This document shows, piece after piece, positions 28,740 through 36,900 of a stretch of DNA of 64,000 nucleotides. The DNA is from Dyella sp. M7H15-1. GTDB lineage: Bacteria > Pseudomonadota > Gammaproteobacteria > Xanthomonadales > Rhodanobacteraceae. Position 1 is the first letter of the stretch; each line of letters begins with the position of its first letter. Where the stretch lies: positions 2,914,001-2,978,000 of the forward strand of contig NZ_CP035300.1 of assembly GCF_004114615.1 (NCBI RefSeq), in the 5' to 3' direction. The notes beneath the pieces were generated by a model. That model saw only the letters and a program-made list of their open reading frames with translations, did no database searches and was not told the DNA's origin. Made by a program: the position numbers and the translations under genes.

Positions 28740-31535
28740 ATGATTCGAAACAAGCTAGCGCTTGCACTGGCAGGATTGTTGTTGGGGCCTGCTACCAGCG
28801 TCACGTTCGCCCAGGGTGTTCCTGCCGGCACACAGGATCAGGCGCAAGGTCAGTCCCCGACCAGCAACAATGCCAAACAGTTGCAAACCGTCACGGTGAC
28901 GGGCTCGGCGCTGCCCCGCGTCGACACGGAAACGCCCTCTCCGGTGACGGTCATTACCGCCCAGGACATTGCGCGTTCGGGCTTCACCAGCGTTTCCGAT
29001 GTGGTGCGCGCCGTCTCCGCCGACAACAGCGGCACCATCCCGCCCACGTTCTATGCGGGCTTTGCGACAGGTTCGGCGGGTGTCGCGTTGCGCGGCTTGA
29101 CCGTGAATTCCACGCTGGTGCTGATCGATGGCAAGCGTGCGGCAAGCTACCCGTTGGTGGATGACGGTATTCGTTCGTTCGTCGACCTTCAGACCATTCC
29201 GCTGGCTGCCGTCGAGCGCATCGAAGTGCTGAAGGACGGTGCTTCGTCGATCTACGGCTCCGATGCGATCGCTGGTGTGGTCAACGTCATTCTCAAGCCC
29301 GGCTTCGAGGGTATCCAGGCCAGTGCCGACATCGGCGATTCGCAACGTGGTGGTGGCTTTACCAAAAAGGCCACGCTGTTGGTCGGTCATGGTGATTTGA
29401 ACACGGATCACTACAACGCCTACTTTAGTGCGGAATGGGAGCAGGACCAGGCGATCCCGTTGAGGAGTCGCAGCTACCCCTTCAATAGCTCCAACTACAC
29501 CGGTATTGGCGGTCAGGATCTTCGCTGGGGTAATCCGCTGAACAACCAAGGTTCCACCATCGGCTCGGTGACGCCGGCCGGGCCAACGCCAGGCGGCTTA
29601 GCCACAGGCCCCACCCAGCCGCTTGGCGCTTGCGCTGGCGGTACCCAACTGGTGACGTTCGCCCAGGGTTCGTATTGTGCGCAGGATCAGCAAAATCAGT
29701 ATGGCTATGCGCAGCAGTACACGAACCGCGGGGGTATCTACGGCCGATACACGTTCAAGTTCAGTGACACCACCAAGGCTTATGCCTCGTTGAGCTACTA
29801 CGAGTCGAAACTCGACGCCAATGGTTTTCCGGCGCAGATTCAAACTAGCGTGCCTAACAACACCAACACTATCGAACTGCCACCTGGGAATCCATCCAAT
29901 CCATTCCCCGGCCAGTACGCCTATATCAACTACGCGTTCGGCGATATTCCGTCACAGACGATCACCGACGACCACAACCTGCGTGCCGTGCTCGATCTGC
30001 AAGGTGCGTGGGGCGACTGGAACTATGAAGCCTCGGTGGCGGCCAACCATCAGTGGATGCAATACTCGAACCTGGGTTTGCTCAGTTATCAAGGGTTGCT
30101 CAACGCGATCGCGAACGGTACGTACAACTTTGCTAATCCGTCGTTGAATACAGCTGCCGTCCTCAACGGAGTTGCGCCTCCCAATACCGTGACGGATAAC
30201 GCGGACATGGATGTGTTCGATTTCACCGTCAACCGCGAACTGTTTGATTTGCCAGGTGGCGCCACGGGTTTCGCGGCTGGCGTTCAGTTCCGCCACGAAG
30301 CACAGTTGGAGCAGCCACTCAACCCGGGCGGTATCTACCAAGGCCTGGGCTCGACCAACATCGTGGGCAGCCGCAACATCAGCGGTATCTATGGTGAATT
30401 CGATGCGCCGCTGCTCGATAACCTGGAAGCTGACGTTTCAGGTCGCTTCGACCATTATCCGCACGTTGCCAACAACTTCTCGCCAAAGGTCGGCCTGAAG
30501 TGGAAGCCGACCGATTGGTTGGCCGTGCGTGGTACCTATTCCAAGGGTTTCCGCGCGCCGCAATTTGGCGAAAGCGCCGGCAGTTACACCGCGGGCTTCG
30601 TCAACGGTTCGGTCGAAGCCCAGGGTGCGCCGGACTCGTTCCTCGCGGCACACGGCTATTCGAATTATGTGACGGTGCCTTATCCGCTCGAAGAGGGCAG
30701 TTCGGGTAATCCCAAGCTGAAGCCGGAAAAGTCGGATAGCTTCACTTTCGGCGTTGTGGTGCAGCCGGCTAGTTGGTTGAACGCTTCTCTGGACTACTAC
30801 AACATCAAGAAGAGCAACGTGATCGTGCCGGCGGATCCAGGTGTCGCCTTGTTGAACTACTACACCAACGGCACGGTATTGCCGGGCTACACCATGGTGT
30901 TCGACACACCTGACCCGTTGCATCCCAATGCGCCGCTGCGTCCAGTCTTCGTGGGAGCCGATTACATCAATGGCAACTGGCTGAAAACCACGGGCGTCGA
31001 TCTGGACTTGCGAGCACATTTTGAGTTCAGCAACGGCATCAAGTACATCAGCGAACTGCAAGGCACGCAGATCTTCCAGTGGAAGCAAGATGTTGCCGGC
31101 CAGGTTGAGAGCTACGTCGGTACGCAGGGTCCGTACAACCTGTCCTCAGGTGCCGGCACGCCCCGTACTCGCGGTAACTGGGCGAACACCATTGAGTACG
31201 GCCCGCTCAGCCTGACCGCCACGGTGTACTTCACCAGCCATGAGTATGAATCGGCACAGGACGTCACCGGTACTACGGCGTGTTTCGATACCCTGGGTGC
31301 GAACGGTGGTCCGCTGGCCAACAACTGCACGATGGCCTCGTTTACCTACGGCAACCTGGTGGGCAGTTACAATATCAACGATCACGTCACGGTGACGGCC
31401 TCGGTGGATAACGTGACGGACCGCAAGCCGCCGATCGATCCGCTGAACTATGCAGCCAATCTGTACAACCCTACCTACGCTTACGCCGGCATCGTCGGCC
31501 GCTTCTGGAACCTGGGTGTGAAGGTGAAGTTTTAA
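28740..31535 (+). CDS. TonB-dependent outer-membrane receptor
   Basis: This 931-residue active outer-membrane transporter has a signal peptide ending ...SVTFAQG. A TonB-box-like stretch (LQTVTVTGS) and the plug domain (SPVTVITAQDIARSG, IDGKRAASYPL, VERIEVLKDGASSIYGSDAI) follow. The long beta-barrel ends in a terminal aromatic strand (FWNLGVKVKF). Plug wording (VALRGL, SIYGSDAIAGVVNVILK) places it with the large receptor group abundant in Xanthomonadales. There is no sigma/anti-sigma pair or signalling extension, so the substrate (siderophore, sugar or peptide) cannot be told. ATG 28740 with ggaggg upstream is chosen over an in-frame ATG at 28710. Confidence 0.94.
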   Translation: MIRNKLALALAGLLLGPATSVTFAQGVPAGTQDQAQGQSPTSNNAKQLQTVTVTGSALPRVDTETPSPVTVITAQDIARSGFTSVSDVVRAVSADNSGTIPPTFYAGFATGSAGVALRGLTVNSTLVLIDGKRAASYPLVDDGIRSFVDLQTIPLAAVERIEVLKDGASSIYGSDAIAGVVNVILKPGFEGIQASADIGDSQRGGGFTKKATLLVGHGDLNTDHYNAYFSAEWEQDQAIPLRSRSYPFNSSNYTGIGGQDLRWGNPLNNQGSTIGSVTPAGPTPGGLATGPTQPLGACAGGTQLVTFAQGSYCAQDQQNQYGYAQQYTNRGGIYGRYTFKFSDTTKAYASLSYYESKLDANGFPAQIQTSVPNNTNTIELPPGNPSNPFPGQYAYINYAFGDIPSQTITDDHNLRAVLDLQGAWGDWNYEASVAANHQWMQYSNLGLLSYQGLLNAIANGTYNFANPSLNTAAVLNGVAPPNTVTDNADMDVFDFTVNRELFDLPGGATGFAAGVQFRHEAQLEQPLNPGGIYQGLGSTNIVGSRNISGIYGEFDAPLLDNLEADVSGRFDHYPHVANNFSPKVGLKWKPTDWLAVRGTYSKGFRAPQFGESAGSYTAGFVNGSVEAQGAPDSFLAAHGYSNYVTVPYPLEEGSSGNPKLKPEKSDSFTFGVVVQPASWLNASLDYYNIKKSNVIVPADPGVALLNYYTNGTVLPGYTMVFDTPDPLHPNAPLRPVFVGADYINGNWLKTTGVDLDLRAHFEFSNGIKYISELQGTQIFQWKQDVAGQVESYVGTQGPYNLSSGAGTPRTRGNWANTIEYGPLSLTATVYFTSHEYESAQDVTGTTACFDTLGANGGPLANNCTMASFTYGNLVGSYNINDHVTVTASVDNVTDRKPPIDPLNYAANLYNPTYAYAGIVGRFWNLGVKVKF

Positions 31536-31570
31536 GGACAGCAGTCGATAAGCTGCTCTGCAAAATCGCG

Positions 31571-31600
31571 CGGCGCGTTGGGGAGCCAACGCGCCGTTCT
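31571..31600 (+). terminator. Rho-independent terminator of the TonB receptor
   Basis: A perfect 11-bp stem CGGCGCGTTGG / CCAACGCGCCG (31571-31581, 31586-31596) with loop GGAG is followed by TTCTT, 36 bases after the receptor stop. Confidence 0.93.
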
Positions 31601-31681
31601 TATGAAGCAATGGGTCGAATGGGTGTCCGCCATTTTTGCCCTGATGAAAGTGGTCATACGGAATGCTCCCTGCTTACGTCC

Positions 31682-33109
31682 TCAACCCCTTCGCAGCAAA
31701 ATCTCCAGCATCTGCCTGAAACGCTTGCCATAAGGCGGATTGAGCAGCCTGGTAGCATTGATGCGGGTTTGATGAAACACCGGTTTCATGTGTGAGAACG
31801 TGCGAAAGCCTGCTTCGCCGTGATAGCCGCCCATGCCTGAAGGGCCGACGCCGCCGAAAGGCAGGTTGTGCTGAACAGTGTGATAAAGCGTGTCGTTGAG
31901 GCTGACGCCGCCGGCATGCGTGCGTGTCAATACCTGGTCGATTTGCGCTTGATCCTGCTCGAACAGATAGAGCGCGAGTGGACGCGAGCGATGAGCGATG
32001 TAATCGATAGCGTCGTCGAGGTCGTCGTAAGGCACCAGTGGCAGCAGTGGGCCGAAGATTTCTTCCTGCATCACCGGCATGTCATCGGGCACGTCGGTAA
32101 GCAGTGTCGGTGTGAGCAGGCGTTGCAAAGGGCGGTCTTCCACTCCGGCCAGTTTTGCGCTTTGCGCACCAGCCTGCACCGCGCTATCGCGCAGATGGGT
32201 CAGGCGTTGATAATGGCGATCGGTGGCGATGCTGGCGTATTGCTTGTTGTTGGCAAGATCGGGATACAGTCGTGCCGTCGCATCGCGAGCCGCCGCGATA
32301 AAGCGCGGTACGTCAGCGCGAGGGAGCAGCACATAATCGGGCGCGATGCAGGTTTGACCGGCGTTGACCATCTTGCCGAACACAATGCGTTCCACCGCAT
32401 GTTCGAAGCGTGCGCCGGGGCCAATGATCGCCGGCGACTTGCCACCGAGTTCCAGTGTGACCGGCGTGAGATGGGTCGAGGCTGCGCGCATGACATGATG
32501 GCCGACTGTCGTCGAGCCGGTAAACAACAGATGATCGAACGGCAGGCTGGCGAACGTCTGGCCTACCGATGCATCGCCATTCACCACGATCACTTCGTCC
32601 GGCTGGAAATGTCGCGCCACCAACTCCGCGAAAAACTGCGAGAAACATGGCGTATATTCGCTCATCTTCACCATGGCGCGATTGCCCGCGACCAGCGCAT
32701 CCACCAGCGGTCCCACAGCCAGAAATAGCGGGTAATTCCAGGGCACGATGATGCCGACCACACCCAGCGGCTGAGGACGCATCTCCGTACTTGCCAGCAA
32801 AAAAGCGAGGCTTGCCCATTCACGCTTTGGTTTCATCCAGCGGCGACCATGGCGTAGCGCGTGGCGAATGGCCGATAGGCAGGGAAAGATCTCCAGCATC
32901 TCCGTTTCTTCGCGCGGGCGACAGCCGAAGTCGGCATGGATCGCATCGGCGATTTCCTGCCGATGCTCGCGGACCACCGCATCGAGCGCACCCAGGCGGC
33001 GGGCGCGGGTAATCCAGTCTGGCAGTGGTTGCTGCGCCTGCACTTCACGCAGACGTTTGAGTTCGCTTGGCAGGTCAAGGCGATCAGGTTGATTCATTGG
33101 CAGTGTCAT
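31682..33109 (-). CDS. Aldehyde dehydrogenase, coniferyl-aldehyde-dehydrogenase-like (class 3)
   Basis: This NAD(P)-dependent enzyme oxidises aldehydes to acids. The 475-residue length without a long N-terminus matches class 3/coniferyl-type ALDHs, which also act on fatty aldehydes. VVGIIVPWNYPL (NAD site), LELGGKSPAIIGP (general-base Glu) and GQTCIAPDYVLL (nucleophile Cys) are intact. Starts at 33109 (MTLPMNQPD) and 33097 are both possible. It lies seven bases past a broken TonB-receptor tail and on the same strand as the PKS genes, so it may process a lipid aldehyde from that pathway. That link is inference. Confidence 0.9.
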   Translation of the reverse strand: MTLPMNQPDRLDLPSELKRLREVQAQQPLPDWITRARRLGALDAVVREHRQEIADAIHADFGCRPREETEMLEIFPCLSAIRHALRHGRRWMKPKREWASLAFLLASTEMRPQPLGVVGIIVPWNYPLFLAVGPLVDALVAGNRAMVKMSEYTPCFSQFFAELVARHFQPDEVIVVNGDASVGQTFASLPFDHLLFTGSTTVGHHVMRAASTHLTPVTLELGGKSPAIIGPGARFEHAVERIVFGKMVNAGQTCIAPDYVLLPRADVPRFIAAARDATARLYPDLANNKQYASIATDRHYQRLTHLRDSAVQAGAQSAKLAGVEDRPLQRLLTPTLLTDVPDDMPVMQEEIFGPLLPLVPYDDLDDAIDYIAHRSRPLALYLFEQDQAQIDQVLTRTHAGGVSLNDTLYHTVQHNLPFGGVGPSGMGGYHGEAGFRTFSHMKPVFHQTRINATRLLNPPYGKRFRQMLEILLRRG

Positions 33110-33115
33110 CCTCGC

Positions 33116-33240
33116 TCAGAACTTCGTTCTCAGTTCAATACCATATACCTGCGGAGGTGTAATGACCGTATACAGCGTACCGAAGTCTTGGGTGCGAGGC
33201 CCTTACCTCGATGGCGCAGCTACGGTGGACGAAATGTATC
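33116..33240 (-). pseudogene. TonB-dependent receptor C-terminal remnant
   Basis: Read on the minus strand, codons 33202-33119 encode GPRTQDFGTLYTVITPPQVY then GIELRTKF and a TGA at 33116. That is the classic last two beta-strands of a TonB-dependent receptor ending in Phe. Immediately upstream in the same frame, ...SSTVAAPSR is cut by a TAA (33203-33205) where a Tyr codon would fit. No plug or rest of barrel follows upstream, where the PPTase gene lies. A full receptor was probably deleted, leaving this scar. Confidence 0.6.
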
Positions 33241-33376
33241 TGCGATCAAGATCATGCCCGCTGGGAGCAGGCTTTCTTCTGCGACAATCACATACGCGGT
33301 CAAACAGGGAAACTACGGCGAGCTAACTGCGGTCGCATGCACATCGGCATGGAATGGCCTGCGCCTCAATCTGCAA

Positions 33377-33976
33377 CTAGTAGGCGTACGCTTGCGTCCA
33401 GCGAACGGTGAACGATGCGTCCGATTGGCAAGCGACGCTGGCGAGATAATCAGGCCCCATGTCCAGGTCGGCGATGCGATAGGGCGCATCGGGTCCGTTT
33501 GCGACCACGTCAATCGGTGCGGGGGATGCAGGCAGCGGGAATTGTCGCAACGGCAGGTCCAATCCCAGGCCGGTGGCTTTTGCCAGCGCCTCTTTGCGTG
33601 TCCACCATTGCAGTCCTTGGACGTGACGTGTCGCGGATGGCGCTTCAGCGTATTGGCGGCGTTCCTGTTTCGACATGAAGCAGTTCGCCAGTGCATCGAT
33701 GTCGATGGCGCGTTGGCTTGGTTCGATGTCGATGCCGATGTCGCGGAACAAGGTCACGGCAAGCAGCAGGCGTTGCTGGCAATGCGATAGCGAGAAACGA
33801 ATCGGACAATCGGGCAGGTCGATGCGCGGCGCGCGCCGAGGCGGGCGAATCAGCGGAACGCGATCCAGTGGCAATCCGAGTGTTTTCCCGGCGATGGCGC
33901 GCACCATCGCATAAGCGGGTTCCGAGCCGGCGCTAGGCCAGTCGTAGAGATCGACGACGTCCATGCAAAGCTTCAT
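33377..33976 (-). CDS. 4'-phosphopantetheinyl transferase, Sfp type
   Basis: This enzyme transfers phosphopantetheine from CoA to the Ser of carrier proteins. The 199-residue protein shows the superfamily motifs: IRFSLSHCQQ (P1-like), DIGIDIEPSQRA (Mg-binding Asp/Glu) and WWTRKEALAKATGLGL (WxxKEA). The start ATG 33976 (MKLCMDVVDLYDW) overlaps the megasynthase stop as ATGA; longer frames upstream lie inside that gene. Tight coupling to the megasynthase implies it activates the ACP encoded at 39748-41034. Confidence 0.92.
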   Translation of the reverse strand: MKLCMDVVDLYDWPSAGSEPAYAMVRAIAGKTLGLPLDRVPLIRPPRRAPRIDLPDCPIRFSLSHCQQRLLLAVTLFRDIGIDIEPSQRAIDIDALANCFMSKQERRQYAEAPSATRHVQGLQWWTRKEALAKATGLGLDLPLRQFPLPASPAPIDVVANGPDAPYRIADLDMGPDYLASVACQSDASFTVRWTQAYAY

Positions 33977-36900
33977 GCCAAGGCAGGATCGGCCCGTACG
34001 AGCGGCGTCGGTACGGCATGAAAGCGGCCCGTGTCCCATTCGAATTGGGCCCACTCAATCGGCATGATGCCGGCGATTTCCAGCAGTATCCGGCCATCCG
34101 GCGCCAGCGCGACCAGGCGTGGCGAATTCGCTCCCTGGTGATAATGCAGATGCAACGCCGAGCCGTAAGCACGATACAAGTCGGCATCGTTACCCGTGGT
34201 GTAAACGTCGATGCGTGCCACGCCACCGAATACGGATACCGTTTGGCGCCCACCGTGAAGCGACAAGAAGCGCGTGCGTGCCAAGGCGTCCATGGCGATG
34301 CTGGGAATCACGAACTGACGCAGGCTCGGGTCTTTCTCGGCAGCGGAAAGATCGAGTGATGCGCGGATGCCGTCATGGTGTTCCCGTAGATTGCAGATCG
34401 CATGGAACGCATGGCGTAGCAGGATCGGGCCACCGTCCAGGCAATACGGGTCCAGCAGCGATTGGCCGGTATCACGCGAGTGATCGGACGGCCAAACGGC
34501 GTTACACGAATGCGGCGCGGCGCCAAGTTCGACCGTGATGGCTGCATGTCGTCGGGGCGCGCCGAGGTGGTAACCATCCTTGGTCACGGTCTGGCTTTCG
34601 ATAAACACCTGCACGACGGATAGCCCCGCGGTAGCGCTGACGAGGTCGGCGGTCACCGTGATCTCGGCAGGCCACCACGCGACAGGGCCACGCAAGAAAT
34701 GGGAGAAAACCACGTCGCGAAAGGCATGGATGGTCAGCTCTGGTGCCAACGCCTTGGCGGCTTCCGCAGCAATTTCCAGGTGAATGGTTCCGGGTATGCA
34801 TGGCCGCCCGTCGACCAGGTGATCGAGCAGGTACGCATGCCGATCCAGCCCAATCGTGACGTGCCAGCTTCCGTGCGTTGCAGTCTCGGTTTTTTCGTCG
34901 ATAAAGCCGTACCTGCGGGAAGCGTCTGCAACGGATGCGGCATCGGCGAGTTTGCCGAGCGTGCGAAACTCAGCTTTCCCCAGATAAATGCTATGGGCGT
35001 CGCGCGGTGCGGGCTCGGCGATATCGTGCAGGAAATGCGCTGTGGCGTGTTCCGTCGACATGCCGCTAAACAATTCTCTGCGCTGCATGAGGCCGCGGAA
35101 CACCGGCTGCGCGGCAAAGCCGGCCTCCTTCCACAGCGGCCAGGAGAGCGTGAATTCGTCGCTGCCGCGCACAATGTGCGCATGCTCGGCCGCGGTGCAA
35201 AGAAAACCGTTGGCCGATGTGTAGTCCTGATCGCCTTGCGCGCCGATGTAGGCGGAAACCGAGCCGATGTTGCACCAGATTGCGGGCGGTGCGTTGGCCA
35301 GGGCGTGCTTGAGGTTCAAATACCCTTTGATCTTGATGTCGCGAACGGTCTTGAAAACATCCAGCGGCTTTCCCTTGAGCGACGTGCGGTGCACGCCCGC
35401 GCCGTGTACCAGCAGATCGATGTGGCTCTCCGCGCCAAGCACTTGGCGCATCGTGTCATCGACGGCTTCGGCGTCGGTGGTGTCGCACGCCAGGTAATGC
35501 ACGTGCTCCGCGCCGCAGTACCGCCGCAAGGCAGCCAGGTTACGAAGCTTGAGGGCTCCGTCTTGCAGGCGATCGAAGCGTCGGCTCAATGCGGCAATCG
35601 ACACATTTGGTTCACACTCGCGCCATTGTTCGAGCAGTACCGCCCGCCCCGCAGCAAGCATCGCTACATCGGCTTCGTCGGGCAGCGGCTGACTGCCTAG
35701 CAGCCACAATCGCAGCGGTGTACGTGCGGCCAGAGTGAGCAGCATCTGTGCGGTGATGCCTCTGGCGCCACCGGTTGCCACCACCACGGGCGCGGTTCCA
35801 AGGCGTGTTCCAGCTTCGCCGTCTTTGCTGTCGGGGGCGGCCTGAAATGCCAGCTCAAAGCGCTTGCCCGCGATGTGATAGGTGACGGGATGGCGCCGCG
35901 CTAGCAACATTTCTTCATTCAGCGCCTGCAGGCCGGGTTCCAGTGACTCGATGTCGCTGACCAAGCTGCAAACCAGGCATCCATGCAAATCCCACGGCAG
36001 GCTTGCTGCAAAACCGGTGAACAAACCCACGTGCGGTTTGGGTGTGCCGCGTTCAAACGCCGAAAGCAGCAGGATGCCGAACGAACCGTGTTCGTTCAGC
36101 GGTTCGCGGTGCCGTTGCAGCGCCAGGAAACAGCAGTCGTGCAAGGCTTCGGTGCGCTTGGGCAACGGCAGCGCGCCGCCGGCAACGATCACCCGGATGT
36201 GCCGGATGATGTGCTCGCCGATGGCTGCGGCGTAGTCGTCTTCGGTCATGCGGGCACTCGCCAAAAGAACCAGGCTGTCGTTGCGTGCGATAATCGCGTG
36301 CGCGATCTCGACGCTGTCGGTCAAGGTGATCGTTTCCGCTGCATGGGTGACCAGCGGCGCACGAGCCTTTTCCGTTGGCGCAAGCTGCATGACCTGGATA
36401 TGCCGCTGCACGATATCCGTTTGGGCATCGCTGACCCGATCGGGCGCGTGGGTCTTCGCCGGGGTGATGCGCAACGCGAGACGATGTTGCATGTCCTGGC
36501 ATGCAAGTACTTTTGGCGTATCGCGCGTCATGGCGCGCAACAACCGCAGTGCGCTGTCGGCGCCCAGCATCGTGCGGTGTGGTGGAATGCTATCGGCTGC
36601 GTGGTCTTGCAAGGATGCATCGGCGTCAGGCATGCCGTGATGCAAGACCTCGAGCTGGGCCAGTTCGGCGATGCCGTGGGCGCGGGCGATCGAGCGCCGC
36701 GTCAGCGCGAAGCCGAACGCGCCTTCGGCGGGCACTGCATCCGGCGCGACGGTCTTCGTCATCTCCGGGTCGGTATAGGCGTTGAGTGCGAACACCAGCG
36801 CGGCGTCGATGTCTCCCGCCTGTACGTAGCGCGCGGCGACCGCCAGCGCGCATAGCGCCGAATCGCGTCCGCCGTCGATCGCCATGTTGGGGCCGCGCAG

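Noticed and set aside
33313-33696. Minus-strand 127-residue ORF overlapping the PPTase gene
   Set aside because: It is a frame shadow of the PPTase; Arg/Pro/His-rich translation without motifs.
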